64,000 nt of DNA from Microbacterium sp. MPKO10 (GCF_026107415.2 NZ_JAPCHX010000008.1:28740-92739), one strand, 5' to 3'; numbered from the stretch's first letter, positions 1-8,402 are shown. Program-made: numbers and translations. Notes: generated by a model from the letters alone, not told the origin.

Positions 1-1074
1 GTAGAGCGCCCGGGCAGCGGAGACCTCTCTCGCCGGGGAGTACTCGCGCACACCGGGCAAGACAACCCGGTATTCCTCAGCCTCAACCGCAATAAGCGCG
101 GCATCGCTGTCGATCTGGCGACGGATGCTGGTCGCGCGGTGATCCTCGACCTGCTGCGCGATGCCGACGTCGTGGTCAGCAACTTCCGCCCCGGAGTCAT
201 GGAGCGACTCGGCCTCGATTACGACGCGGTCGCGGCCATCAACCCGCGGATCATCTGGGCCGCGGGCTCAGGATTCGGCGCGTCAGGTCCCTATGCGCAC
301 AAGGGCGGGCAGGACATTCTGGGGCAGGCGTACTCGGGCGTCATGAAGCGGCTCGCCGACCCCGAGCATCCGGTCTCGATCTATGCCACGCCGCTCGCCG
401 ACTACACGGCCGGGCAGCATCTGGTGCAGGGGATCCTGCTGGCGCTGCTGCACCGCGAGAAGACCGGCGAGGGGCAGAGGGTCGAGGTCAGCCTGTACAA
501 CTCGATGCTGGCGATGCAGATGCAAGAGGCAACGACACGGCTGATGTACGACCAGGAGCTCAACTGGGCACTCATGCCGCTGAGCGGGTGTTTTCCCACG
601 GCGACGGGTGAGATCGTCATTGTTGGCGCGTTCAAGCCGAATCCGCTGCGCGACATCTGCGCGGCGCTGGGGCTGGCTGATCTGTCAGAGGTAGAGCGGT
701 TCTCAACGCTGGAGCGGCTGAAAGAGAACCGGCGCGAGATCAGGCAGATCATTGCCGATCGACTGAAGGAGGACACCTCTGAACGGTGGCTCGCCGAGCT
801 CGAGAAGCACGACGTTCTGTGTGGCCCCGTACGCAGCCTCGCCGAGGCATTGGCCGACCCGCAGACCGCGCACAACAACATGATCATCGAATTCGAGAAC
901 AGTACGGGGCAGGCGGTGCGCACGATCGCGTCGCCCATCACGATGTCAGAGGTCCCGCCCGAAATTCGACACACACCGCCGCAGCTGGGCGAGCACAGCC
1001 GTGAGCTGCTGCAGGGGCTCGGATACGACGCGGCGCGCATTGATGCGTTGGTGTCGAGCGGAGCCGTGCAGTGA
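1..1074 (+). CDS. CaiB/BaiF family III CoA-transferase, 5' end cut off by the window
   Basis: The frame is open from the first base and ends in TGA at 1072-1074, leaving 357 visible residues. The family is usually about 400 residues, so only the N-terminal tip is missing. The visible part begins with VERPGSGD and continues through an NKRGIAVDL segment and a SGFGASGPYAHKGGQ loop typical of the family. The family's catalytic Asp lies in PLADYTAG, about residue 134 of the visible part. Such enzymes move CoA between acyl-CoA and a carboxylic acid in the cytoplasm. The substrate cannot be read from the sequence. A ferredoxin gene follows 128 bp downstream on the same strand, with a palindromic repeat between them. 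Confidence 0.9.
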   Translation, partial: VERPGSGDLSRRGVLAHTGQDNPVFLSLNRNKRGIAVDLATDAGRAVILDLLRDADVVVSNFRPGVMERLGLDYDAVAAINPRIIWAAGSGFGASGPYAHKGGQDILGQAYSGVMKRLADPEHPVSIYATPLADYTAGQHLVQGILLALLHREKTGEGQRVEVSLYNSMLAMQMQEATTRLMYDQELNWALMPLSGCFPTATGEIVIVGAFKPNPLRDICAALGLADLSEVERFSTLERLKENRREIRQIIADRLKEDTSERWLAELEKHDVLCGPVRSLAEALADPQTAHNNMIIEFENSTGQAVRTIASPITMSEVPPEIRHTPPQLGEHSRELLQGLGYDAARIDALVSSGAVQ

Positions 1075-1106
1075 GCAGCCTGATTCCCGCTCCGTCACAC
1101 CGCTTT

Positions 1107-1165
1107 CTGCATGTTTGTGGACGTGCTGTCACGCCGCGGCGCTCAGAAAGACCGTAAACATACAG
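1107..1165. repeat. Dispersed palindromic repeat, copy A
   Basis: An imperfect inverted repeat of about 59 bp lies between the CoA-transferase and ferredoxin genes. The outer arms are at 1107-1124 and 1148-1165 (13 of 18 positions pair). The centre carries ACGCCGCGGCGCTCAG, which holds the perfect palindrome CGCCGCGGCG. The same architecture and central sequence recur at 3430-3488, so this is a repeated element and not a chance hairpin. It could act as a terminator or as an mRNA-stabilising or processing hairpin. No protein is encoded. Confidence 0.7.
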
Positions 1166-1202
1166 CAACTCAACACACCACACCTCGAGACAAGGAGCAG
1201 CC

Positions 1203-1520
1203 ATGGTTTACGTGATCGGATCCGCGTGCGTCGACGTGAAGGATCTCGGGTGCATCGACGCGTGCCCCGTTGACTGCATCTACCAGGGTGAGCGCACGCT
1301 CTACATTCAGCCGGAGGAGTGCGTGGACTGCGGCGCGTGCGAACCGGTGTGCCCGGTTGAGGCGATCACCTACGTCGATGATGTGGAGCCCGAAGACGAG
1401 AAGTTCGTCGACATCGCCTACGAGCTCTTCGAGAAGGTCGGCTCACCGGGCGGCGCCGAGGCCCACGGCCCGGTGGAAGACCATCCTGCCGTCACTGCGC
1501 TGCCCCGACGCGATGTATGA
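1203..1520 (+). CDS. fdxA: 7Fe-type ferredoxin
   Basis: A 105-residue cytoplasmic electron carrier. Cysteines at 9, 17, 21, 25, 40, 43, 46 and 50 match the 7Fe ferredoxin pattern ([3Fe-4S] plus [4Fe-4S]). The position corresponding to the extra Cys of 8Fe proteins is Val12, which fits a [3Fe-4S] first cluster. The acidic tail after residue 55 (VDDVEPEDE) is typical of actinobacterial FdxA. The start is supported by AAGGAG five bases before ATG. It probably feeds electrons to cytochrome P450s or reductases, but no such partner lies next to it. Confidence 0.93.
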   Translation: MVYVIGSACVDVKDLGCIDACPVDCIYQGERTLYIQPEECVDCGACEPVCPVEAITYVDDVEPEDEKFVDIAYELFEKVGSPGGAEAHGPVEDHPAVTALPRRDV

Positions 1521-1524
1521 ATGA

Positions 1525-1568
1525 GATCAGTGCACTGTCGACCGGCGAAGGGGGTCGGCGTACTGATC
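1525..1568. terminator. Possible bidirectional terminator hairpin
   Basis: Between the convergent ferredoxin and SDR genes, GATCAGT at 1525 pairs with ACTGATC ending at 1568, with further pairing inside (CGACC with GGTCG). There is no clear U-tract. The position makes termination the simplest role. Confidence 0.4.
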
Positions 1569-1676
1569 GAGAGTCGAGAGAACGCCACGATGTTCCCACA
1601 CCCGATTGCGCTTCACACCGGTCTCTCGGTGAGGGCGCCACGTTCTGTGAGCGTCACGTAAGCTGACGCAGATCAC

Positions 1677-2384
1677 TCACCACGGTAGTGATCCGTGCGC
1701 TGAGACGAACGTTCCGGTGGGGCCATCTGCAGCAACCTGCGCCATGCGCACGATGATCTCGGCGCCCTCTTCGACGGTCTGGGTTCCCGTTCGACCGTTG
1801 AGGTCGGTGTTCGTGAAGCCCGGCTCCACAGCGTTGATGCGGATGCCGGGGAATGCCTTCGCGTACTGAATAGTGATCATGTTCACTGCTGCTTTCGAGG
1901 CCGGGTAGCTCACTCCCGGGTAGAAGTGGCTGGGGCTCGACGGATCGCTGAGGCCCGTGAGCGATGCCAGGCCGCTCGCGAGGTTCACGATGACGGCTTC
2001 GGGGGAACGCTGCAGCTGGGGCAGGAAAGCCCCGATCGTGCGCACCATGCTGAACGCGTTCGTCTCGAACGTCTCGCGCATCTCGTCGACAGTGGTATCG
2101 GCTGGCGTCGGCACCGCGTTGCCCGCGAGACGAGGCTCCATTCCCGCGTTGTTGATGAGCACGTCGAGCCCGCCCTCGCTCTCGATCATCGCCGCTGCGG
2201 CCCGAACTGACGGGTCGTCTGTCACGTCGATCTGCACGAATCGTCCGCCAACCTCGTGAGCGGCGGCGCGGCCCTTGGCCTCGTCACGGGCCCCGAGATA
2301 GACGGTGTGCCCTGCCGCGATAAGTCGACGTGCGGTTTCTTTGCCGAGGCCCTTGTTCGCCCCGGTGATCAGTGTTGTTGTCAT
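1677..2384 (-). CDS. Short-chain dehydrogenase/reductase
   Basis: A 235-residue classical SDR. It has the cofactor-binding TGANKGLG at residues 7-14, LINNAG near 96, a catalytic Ser in NLASGLASL and the Tyr-Lys pair in SYPASKAA. GARDEAKG after the second strand suggests NADP(H) preference. It is transcribed divergently from an XRE/MmyB-type regulator 101 bp away, a common arrangement in which the regulator controls the reductase. The substrate is unknown. The cytoplasmic reaction is expected to be carbonyl/alcohol interconversion. Confidence 0.9.
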   Translation of the reverse strand: MTTTLITGANKGLGKETARRLIAAGHTVYLGARDEAKGRAAAHEVGGRFVQIDVTDDPSVRAAAAMIESEGGLDVLINNAGMEPRLAGNAVPTPADTTVDEMRETFETNAFSMVRTIGAFLPQLQRSPEAVIVNLASGLASLTGLSDPSSPSHFYPGVSYPASKAAVNMITIQYAKAFPGIRINAVEPGFTNTDLNGRTGTQTVEEGAEIIVRMAQVAADGPTGTFVSAHGSLPW

Positions 2385-2485
2385 GCATCAAGCGTCGCTC
2401 TGCTTCGAGCACGCAGGTAGTCGTCTGTGTGTCGTAGGACTGCCGGGGCCACGACAGCGCCTGCAGCGAGGTGCACACTTAACAC

Positions 2486-3325
2486 GTGGAGAAATGGGAG
2501 TTCGGCAGCACTGTGCGGCGGTGGCGTGAACGCGTCACTCCGGATGCTGTCGGGCTGCCTTCCGGCGGCAGACGCCGCGCGCCGGGTCTGCGAAGGGAAG
2601 AGCTCGCGGGTCTCGTCGGCATCTCTGTCGACTACCTGACGCGGCTGGAGCAGGGGCGGGCCACGTCGCCATCTGAGCAGGTGGTTGAGGCTCTCGCCCG
2701 CGGATTGCGCCTGAGCGACCACGAGAGAGAGCTTCTCTTCCGCATCGCCGGGCTGTCTGCGCCGGGCAGCGACGTCGTGTCGTCACGCATCGCTCCGAGC
2801 GTGCAGCGTCTGCTCGATCGCCTGTCGAGCACACCGGTCGCGGTCTTCGATGCGGCGTGGACGCTCATCACGGCGAACGCTCCCTACGATGCGCTGATGG
2901 GCGAGACCACGGCGCAGCGCGGCGTCGAGCGCAACGCCGTGTGGCGCAATCTCGTCGGCGCCGGCAACCGGGCGGTCATGACTCCGGCCGAACGCGCGAA
3001 CCTCGAAGAGCAGCTGGTCGCCGACCTGCGCCTCACGGCGGCGCGCTACCCCGCAGACCGTCGCCTTCGCCAGCTGGTCTGCGAGCTGAGCATGCAGAGC
3101 ACGCGCTTCGTCGAACTGTGGGATTCAGACGCCCCGGCGCCGCGGCCCGATCGCCACAAGGTCATCGAGCATCCGTCGGTCGGCCGCATCGAGCTCGACT
3201 GCGACACCCTCGTTGTCGCTGAGAACGACCTGCGTCTCATGATCTACTCGGCGGAGCCGGGCACGGTAGACGCCGAGCGCCTCTCGCTCGCGATCGTGCT
3301 GGGAACGCAGCAGCTCGTCGAGTGA
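2486..3325 (+). CDS. XRE-family regulator with MmyB-like ligand-binding domain
   Basis: A 279-residue regulator starting at GTG. A helix-turn-helix covers about residues 35-65 (GISVDYLTRLEQGR), followed by SPSEQVVEALARGL. From about residue 100 the protein matches the MmyB-like domain (VAVFDAAWTLITANAPYDAL), described in the family as a PAS-like fatty-acid or ligand sensor. The strongly conserved pair 'RAPGLRREELA' and 'LSDHERELLFRIAG' supports the family call. It is divergent from the SDR at 1677-2384, which is the likely target. The ligand is unknown. Confidence 0.9.
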   Translation: MEKWEFGSTVRRWRERVTPDAVGLPSGGRRRAPGLRREELAGLVGISVDYLTRLEQGRATSPSEQVVEALARGLRLSDHERELLFRIAGLSAPGSDVVSSRIAPSVQRLLDRLSSTPVAVFDAAWTLITANAPYDALMGETTAQRGVERNAVWRNLVGAGNRAVMTPAERANLEEQLVADLRLTAARYPADRRLRQLVCELSMQSTRFVELWDSDAPAPRPDRHKVIEHPSVGRIELDCDTLVVAENDLRLMIYSAEPGTVDAERLSLAIVLGTQQLVE

Positions 3326-3429
3326 CGCCCGGCGTCGCATCGATGTATGCGGCATCGGCTTCGCTGATCGGCAGAACACCGCCCGCACCCACAAGGAGAA
3401 CGCCGCATGGCCGACCCGCGCGCGTGTTT

Positions 3430-3488
3430 CTGCACGGTTGCGGTCTTCCTGTAACGCCGCGGCGCTCAGTAAGACCGCAACCATGCAG
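3430..3488. repeat. Dispersed palindromic repeat, copy B
   Basis: A long hairpin between the convergent XRE regulator and hydrolase genes. Arms 3430-3447 and 3471-3488 pair at 17 of 18 positions. The loop contains ACGCCGCGGCGCTCAG, the same core as copy A at 1107-1165. Copy B is the better preserved of the two. Its place between two gene ends fits a bidirectional terminator, or a REP-like element tolerated there. Confidence 0.75.
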
Positions 3489-3528
3489 CAACCGGCGACG
3501 CGTCGCCGGATAGACGCGAACGGAACGG

Positions 3529-4404
3529 CTACCGGGCCAGCAGCTCGCGAATCACCGCCTCGATCTCGGCCGGCGATTCTTCGGCCATGAAGTGCCCCGC
3601 GTCGGTCGTGTAGTGCGCGAGGTTCGGCGCCCACCGCTTCCACAGCGCCGTGGCGTCGTAGCCCAGGGCAGCGCCCCAGTCTTGCTGCACGACGCTCACG
3701 GGCATCGCCAGCTGGGCGCCCAGGTCAGCATCCGCCTGGTCATGCGCGATGTCGATGCTCGCCGTCGCCCGGTAGTCGGCGACGATTGACGGCACCGCCG
3801 CTGCGCTCGCGTCAAGGTACGCCCGCCGGTACTCCCGCGGAATCGCGTCGGGGTTCTTCGTCCATAGATCGAGGAAGTACCCGAAGAAGTCGTCGGCGCT
3901 GTTCGCGATCAGTGTCTCGGGCAGCCCGACTGGCTGTGCCATCAAGAAGAGGTGGAAGCCCACCGCCGCTGACACGCCGTGCATCGCGTTCCACGTGTCG
4001 AGGGTCGGCAGAACATCCAGGAAGGCGGCGTGTGTGACAGCATCCGGGTGGTCCATCGCCGTGCGAAACGCGACAAGTGCCCCACGGTCGTGGCCGACCA
4101 GCGCGAACCGTTCGTGCCCGAGGGCGCGGGCGAGCGCGACGACATCGGCCCCCATGGTCCGCTTCGAGTACGTCTCACCGGCGTCGGCAGGTTTGTCGCT
4201 CGCACCGTATCCGCGCAGGTCGGGCACGATAACACTGTGGTCTTCGGCAAGCGCGGCGGCGACATGACGCCACATCAGGTGCGTCTGTGGAAAGCCGTGT
4301 AGAAGCACGATCGGGATTCCGCTGCCGCCCACAGCGGTGTTCAGCTCGACACCGTCGGCGACGGGGATGCGGTGGTACTCAAAGTTCGGGATGGTCAGTG
4401 ACAT
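3529..4404 (-). CDS. Alpha/beta hydrolase, epoxide hydrolase / haloacetate dehalogenase type
   Basis: A 291-residue soluble hydrolase. Visible features are the oxyanion-region HGFPQTHLMW near residue 36, the conserved DLRGYGASDKP near 60, and the nucleophile elbow GHDRGA near 103 with Asp as nucleophile. The catalytic His is in DAGHFMAEE near the C terminus. Asp as nucleophile separates it from serine esterases and fits epoxide hydrolases or fluoroacetate-type dehalogenases. The exact substrate is open. It is divergent from the BTAD regulator at 4508, with 103 bp between the starts. Confidence 0.88.
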   Translation of the reverse strand: MSLTIPNFEYHRIPVADGVELNTAVGGSGIPIVLLHGFPQTHLMWRHVAAALAEDHSVIVPDLRGYGASDKPADAGETYSKRTMGADVVALARALGHERFALVGHDRGALVAFRTAMDHPDAVTHAAFLDVLPTLDTWNAMHGVSAAVGFHLFLMAQPVGLPETLIANSADDFFGYFLDLWTKNPDAIPREYRRAYLDASAAAVPSIVADYRATASIDIAHDQADADLGAQLAMPVSVVQQDWGAALGYDATALWKRWAPNLAHYTTDAGHFMAEESPAEIEAVIRELLAR

Positions 4405-4507
4405 CGTGTGTCCTTTCGTGTGGTGATGCTCACACGTTCTCGCAACTCGATCAGCAACGAATCAGCACACACCCTCGGTGTCGCGTGCCGCATAGACTCA
4501 CACCGAG

Positions 4508-6529
4508 ATGGAACAACAGAGCATGGTGTCGTTCGCGGTTCTCGGTCCGCTCGAGGCGCGGGATGCTGCCGGCACGCCGATCCGCTTGCGCGGGCCCAAG
4601 CATCGTGCCGTGCTCGCGCGGCTTCTCATGGCGCAGGGTCGCGTCGTACCGATCGAGACGCTCATCGACGATCTGTGGGAGGTTGCGCCTCCGCGAGCGA
4701 CCGGGGCGATCCGCACATTCGTCGGCGACCTGAGGCGTGCGCTCGAACCCGAGCGGCCTCCGCGCGCAGCATCCGGCTTGCTTGTGACGCAGGGCGGCGG
4801 GTATGCCCTGAAAGCGACTCCGGATGCTGTCGACGTGACCCGCTTCGAACGCGCGGTTGCCGAGGCTCGCCGCCGCGAACCGGGCGGTGCTCTCGACCTG
4901 CTGCAGGCGGCGCTGTCAGAGTGGCGTGGACCGGCGTATGCGGACTTTTCGGCAGAGCAGTGGGCCCGCGCTGAACGTGCGCGGCTCGCCGAACTGCGCC
5001 TCGGTGCGGTCGAGGCGCGTGCCGACGCTCTGCTTGCGCTCGGGCGTCATGCCGAGGCGATACCCGATCTGGATGCCCATGTCACCGACAATCCGTGGCG
5101 CGAGGGGGCGTGGCACCAGTTGGCGCTTGCGCTGTATCGTTCGGGGCGGCAGAAGGATGCTCTCGATGTTGTGCGGCGGGCTCGCGAGCGTCTCGCGGAC
5201 GAGCTCGGGCTCGATCCGGGTGAGGACCTTGCCCGTCTGGAGTCCGACATCCTCGCGCACGCGCCGTCGCTCGGGGCGCCCACACGCCCGCCGGATGCCG
5301 CGAGCACGCTGTGGGCGCAGGCCGCGGAGAGCCACGCCCGCGGTGCCGTGCTCGGTGAGCGGGCCCGGCTGCGGTCCACCGTTGATCTGCTGCGCAGTCT
5401 GGCGCTCGCGGGTGGCGAGAGCCTCGAGGCGGCCCAGCAGCAGCGCATTGCCACGATCCGCGCCGCGGAGGATCTCGGCGACCCTCATCTGACAGCACGT
5501 GTGATCGGCGCCTACGACGTGCCAGCGATCTGGTCGCGCTCCGATTACCCTGAGCTCGCCGCGCAGGTCGTCGCTGCGGCCGAGCGCACACTCGCAGCAC
5601 TCCCCCAGGCCGACACCGATGCCGCGCGAGCCCGCCTTCTGGCCACGATCGCCGTCGAGTCTCGCGGCTCATCAAGCGACGCGCCGCGCGCTGCGGCGTC
5701 TGAGGCTGTGCGGATCGCGAGGCAACTCGACAATCCACCGCTGCTCGCCTTTGCTCTGAACGGCCTGTTCATGCAGACCTTCCATCGCACGGGGCTTGCG
5801 GCCGAGCGCGACGCGATCGGCCGCGAACTCATCCCTCTCGCCTCCCGCCACGACCAGCCCGCCCACGAGCTGCTCGGGCGCCTCATTCGCCTGCAGTCAC
5901 GCTGCGCGGTGGGCGATGTTGAGGGCGCCGACGCGCAGGCTCGTGCAGCCGACGAGCTCGCTGACCGTTACGATTCTCCGCTCATCGGCGTCTTCACGAC
6001 CTGGTATCGCGCGCTTCGCCTTGTGCTCACGGGCCGCCCGGCGCCCGAGGTCGCCGAGGCCTATCGTGCGGCAGCACCGCTGCTTGACAGTTCTGGCATG
6101 CCGGGGATGCACCGCGGGATGCTGCCGCTCGCGCTGCTGAGCGTCCGCATCCAGCACGGTCGTCCGCTGCCCGAGCCGGGCACGACTGGCTGGGGCCCGT
6201 ACACCCCGTGGGTCGAGCCGCTGCTGCTCGCCGAGCACGGCAATCCGGATGCTGCGAGGGCAGCCTTGAGTACGCTCGATGACCCGCCGCGCGACCATCT
6301 GGCGGAAGCGCTTTGGTCGCTCGTCGCCCGTGCGGCTTCCACGGTGGGCGATGACGCTGTTCTCGGCCGAGCCTGCGAAGCCCTCGCTCCAGCCCGAAAC
6401 GAACTCGCGGGCGCCCAGTCCGGGCTCCTCACCGTGGACCCGGTCGATCGCGCAAGAGCGATCGGACGTCACCGGGCTCCAGCTGCACCACGTCAGACAT
6501 GCGGCGGACTTGCTCAATCGGAACGATAA
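4508..6529 (+). CDS. AfsR/SARP-type BTAD transcriptional regulator with altered C terminus
   Basis: A 673-residue DNA-binding regulator. A winged helix (OmpR/SARP type) occupies about residues 8-95 (VLARLLMAQGRVVPIETLID, GGGYALKA). A bacterial transcriptional activation domain follows at about 100-250 (YRSGRQKDALDVVRRARERL, DELGLDPGEDL). The rest is alanine-rich helical TPR-like repeats, without a P-loop. The last 30-odd codons, after SGLLTVDPVD, are arginine/proline-rich and are read antisense through the gene at 6429-6680. The original 3' end therefore looks replaced. The likely targets are the divergent hydrolase gene and itself. Confidence 0.85.
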   Translation: MEQQSMVSFAVLGPLEARDAAGTPIRLRGPKHRAVLARLLMAQGRVVPIETLIDDLWEVAPPRATGAIRTFVGDLRRALEPERPPRAASGLLVTQGGGYALKATPDAVDVTRFERAVAEARRREPGGALDLLQAALSEWRGPAYADFSAEQWARAERARLAELRLGAVEARADALLALGRHAEAIPDLDAHVTDNPWREGAWHQLALALYRSGRQKDALDVVRRARERLADELGLDPGEDLARLESDILAHAPSLGAPTRPPDAASTLWAQAAESHARGAVLGERARLRSTVDLLRSLALAGGESLEAAQQQRIATIRAAEDLGDPHLTARVIGAYDVPAIWSRSDYPELAAQVVAAAERTLAALPQADTDAARARLLATIAVESRGSSSDAPRAAASEAVRIARQLDNPPLLAFALNGLFMQTFHRTGLAAERDAIGRELIPLASRHDQPAHELLGRLIRLQSRCAVGDVEGADAQARAADELADRYDSPLIGVFTTWYRALRLVLTGRPAPEVAEAYRAAAPLLDSSGMPGMHRGMLPLALLSVRIQHGRPLPEPGTTGWGPYTPWVEPLLLAEHGNPDAARAALSTLDDPPRDHLAEALWSLVARAASTVGDDAVLGRACEALAPARNELAGAQSGLLTVDPVDRARAIGRHRAPAAPRQTCGGLAQSER

Positions 6530-6680
6530 CGGCAGTAGGACGCCTGTGGGCTCCGATAGCGACCGGCGCCGCAGCCTCAGGATGCTCCCGAAACTCGCGA
6601 ACAATCGAGGTCAAAGACGCACGCAACTCTGAGACCGTGACAACCTCTTCGCCCGCCAACTCCTGCACAAGCACATGCAA
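6429..6680 (-). CDS. Phd/YefM-type antitoxin, apparently orphan
   Basis: An 83-residue protein whose centre (VTVSELRASL, then PVAIGAHRRPTAVIVPIEQ) matches the Phd/YefM DNA-binding antitoxin fold. The start is uncertain: the frame opens with TTG at 6680, and GTG codons follow at residues 3 and 5. Two TGTACA boxes lie directly upstream. No RelE, Doc or YoeB-like toxin gene follows; the coding strand runs straight into the antisense of the SARP regulator, with 101 bp of overlap. It may be a remnant of a type II toxin-antitoxin module whose toxin was lost, possibly when it truncated the SARP gene. Confidence 0.7.
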   Translation of the reverse strand: MHVLVQELAGEEVVTVSELRASLTSIVREFREHPEAAAPVAIGAHRRPTAVIVPIEQVRRMSDVVQLEPGDVRSLLRDRPGPR

Positions 6681-6684
6681 TATC

Positions 6685-6702
6685 TGTACATTTTTGTGTA
6701 CA
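6685..6702 (-). promoter_or_regulatory. Paired TGTACA operator of the Phd/YefM-type antitoxin
   Basis: TGTACA at 6685-6690 and again at 6697-6702 stand 12 bp apart centre to centre, just upstream of the antitoxin frame. TGTACA palindromes are the known core of the YefM operator, so autoregulation is likely. The boxes almost touch the first possible start codon, which favours a slightly later start or a leaderless transcript. Confidence 0.55.
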
Positions 6703-6894
6703 CGTAATCGATGACGAGTGCCGCCCGCTGATGCGTACCAAGTCGACTGCGGGCAGTAACAGTGTCCGCCTTGCCGTCATCGATCACCTTCTGCAAACGA
6801 CACGCGATGGCGTGCAGACTGTCGTCTGGGTTCACCGTGTCGGCGTCGCCGCGCCATGAGGCACGTCGCCACGACGCGGTGCCCGCACACACCA

Positions 6895-6933
6895 CTGACC
6901 TCGCACGAAAGAAAGTCTTCGGTGCGAGGTCAG
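6895..6933 (-). terminator. Hairpin downstream of the reductase operon
   Basis: CTGACCTCGCAC (6895-6906) and GTGCGAGGTCAG (6922-6933) form a perfect 12-bp stem, with an A/T-containing loop. It lies 9 bp beyond the stop of the minus-strand reductase at 6942. Between it and the antitoxin (about 6703-6890) I see no convincing gene. Confidence 0.65.
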
Positions 6934-6941
6934 CTGTGCGG

Positions 6942-7565
6942 TCACGCAGAGAGCTTGTCGACTCCGATCGAGAAGTCGAAGTTCCCCACGCCATTGTTGG
7001 CGAGTGCCACGGTCAACAGACCGGCTCCTTCCAGCCAATGGGCCATCTTCAGGTCGCCGACATCGAAGGGCCGCATCCCGAGACTGGTGATGAACGTCTC
7101 GACACGTGCCTTGGCCTGCGCATCGTCGCCTGCGATGAAGACGGCAGGGCTGCCCTTCTCCAAAACGTGACGGAAGATGGTGTTGAACCCCTTCATCACG
7201 CTGGCGCTCGCTGGCACCACCTTCGCGACCTCCTGAGCGATCGAGGTCTCTTCACTATGAGCGAGCCCGTCGAACGTTGCGTTGAACGGGTTGCTGATGT
7301 CGACGATCGTCTTGCCTGCGAGGGTCTCTCCGAACTGGGCGACCGCCGGAACGACGCCTTCGTACAGCAGCGCCAGAATGACGATGTCGCCGGCAGGAGC
7401 CGTTCCCCACTCTCCGGTCGTTGCTCCGCCGCCGAGAGTCTCGGCGAGGGCTGCGGCCTTCGACCGGTCACGGGCGATGATCTCAACTGTGTTTCCACCG
7501 GCGAGCGCTCGCGCGCCGAGTGTGCGGGCCATGTTCCCCGCGCCAATGATGCTGATGCTGCTCAT
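6942..7565 (-). CDS. NADPH-dependent F420 reductase-like dinucleotide-binding protein
   Basis: A 207-residue protein with an N-terminal Rossmann motif GAGNMART (residues 8-15) and IIARDRSKA for the 2'-phosphate of NADPH. It also has DISNPFNATFDGL and KGFNTIFRHVL, hallmarks of the FNO/YqeK-like NADP oxidoreductase group. These enzymes pass hydride between NADPH and coenzyme F420 or related acceptors. Smaller members of unknown acceptor also exist, so F420 use is inference. It lies 32 bp downstream of an SDR in the same operon, under a probable TetR-controlled promoter. Confidence 0.85.
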   Translation of the reverse strand: MSSISIIGAGNMARTLGARALAGGNTVEIIARDRSKAAALAETLGGGATTGEWGTAPAGDIVILALLYEGVVPAVAQFGETLAGKTIVDISNPFNATFDGLAHSEETSIAQEVAKVVPASASVMKGFNTIFRHVLEKGSPAVFIAGDDAQAKARVETFITSLGMRPFDVGDLKMAHWLEGAGLLTVALANNGVGNFDFSIGVDKLSA

Positions 7566-7597
7566 GATATTTCCTTTTCTATTGTGTGATGTGTGGC

Positions 7598-8335
7598 TTA
7601 TATTGCTGTGGTGCCGCCGTCGGCGACGAGTTCCGTTCCGTTGACGTAGCTGGAGTCGTCTGAGGCGAGGAAGAGCGCTGCTGTCGCGAGCTCGTTCGGG
7701 CGGCCCATCTGGCCTCGGGGAATGAGCGCCTCGAACTGACGCATGGTCTCCTCGTCAAAGAGCTCTTCCTGCTTGGCCGTGGCGACCTGGCCGGGGGTCA
7801 GGACGTTCACACGGATGCGGCGGTCCTTGAGCTCGTTGAGCCAGACACGCGCCCAGGCCTGCTGAACTGCCTTGCTTCCGGCGTACACGCTCCAGCCGGG
7901 GAACGCACCGAGGGAGGCATTAGACCCAGTCATCACGATGGATCCGCCGTCGTTGAAGAGCGGAAGTGCCTTCTGAACGGTGAACAGCGTGCCGCGCACG
8001 TTGAGCCCGAAGGCGGCGTCGTACTGGGCCTCAGTGATCTCACCGAGAACGCCAGGCTCGCCCATTCCTGCGCTTGCCCACAGCACGTCAATCCTGCCCT
8101 TCTCGCGCTTCACTGTGTCAAACAGACGGTCAAGATCATCCAGATCGCCCGCGTCACCTCGGACGCCCGTGACGTTGCGGCCGATCTCATTCACGGCCTG
8201 GTCCAGCGCATCCTGACGGCGTCCGGTGATGAAGACGTAGGCGCCCTCTTCGACGAACAGTTTTGCGCCCGCTAGTCCCATGCCGGTTGTTCCGCCGGTC
8301 ACAACCGCTACCTTGCCATCAAGTTTTCCCATCAA
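7598..8335 (-). CDS. Short-chain dehydrogenase/reductase
   Basis: A 245-residue SDR with TGGTTGMG at about 14-21 and ITGRRQDAL, suggesting NADPH. ASAGMGEPG replaces the usual NNAG. The catalytic Ser lies in TGSNASLG and the Tyr-Lys pair in YAGSKAVQQ. The C-terminal YVNGTELVADGGTTAI is the usual substrate-loop end. It is the first gene of a two-gene operon with the F420-type reductase and is divergent from a TetR gene. The pair probably forms a small redox-stress or xenobiotic-detoxification unit. Confidence 0.9.
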   Translation of the reverse strand: MMGKLDGKVAVVTGGTTGMGLAGAKLFVEEGAYVFITGRRQDALDQAVNEIGRNVTGVRGDAGDLDDLDRLFDTVKREKGRIDVLWASAGMGEPGVLGEITEAQYDAAFGLNVRGTLFTVQKALPLFNDGGSIVMTGSNASLGAFPGWSVYAGSKAVQQAWARVWLNELKDRRIRVNVLTPGQVATAKQEELFDEETMRQFEALIPRGQMGRPNELATAALFLASDDSSYVNGTELVADGGTTAI

Positions 8336-8384
8336 TTGCTCCTTCGGGTTGTGGTGCGATGCACACCGGGGATATCGATGTTAA

Positions 8385-8402
8385 GTACACCGACCTGTGT
8401 GC
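8385..8402. promoter_or_regulatory. Probable TetR operator in the SDR/TetR divergent region
   Basis: GTACACCGACCTGTGTGC is an imperfect dyad (12 of 18 symmetric positions) between the divergent SDR (start 8335) and TetR (start 8468) genes. Nearly the same sequence with flanks recurs at 10211-10228 upstream of the CPBP protease. A further partial copy, GTACACCGAACG, lies near 8438. Confidence 0.55.

Noticed and set aside
457..540. Possible loss of the catalytic Asp in the CoA-transferase (Asn in SLYNSMLA)
   Set aside because: That position is not the catalytic residue; the family Asp is earlier, in PLADYTAG, and is present.
6720..6890. A minus-strand gene upstream of the Phd-type antitoxin (DDSLHAIACRLQKVIDDG)
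   Set aside because: No start with a ribosome site, no family resemblance, and the frame continues into the antitoxin in the wrong frame; at most a remnant.
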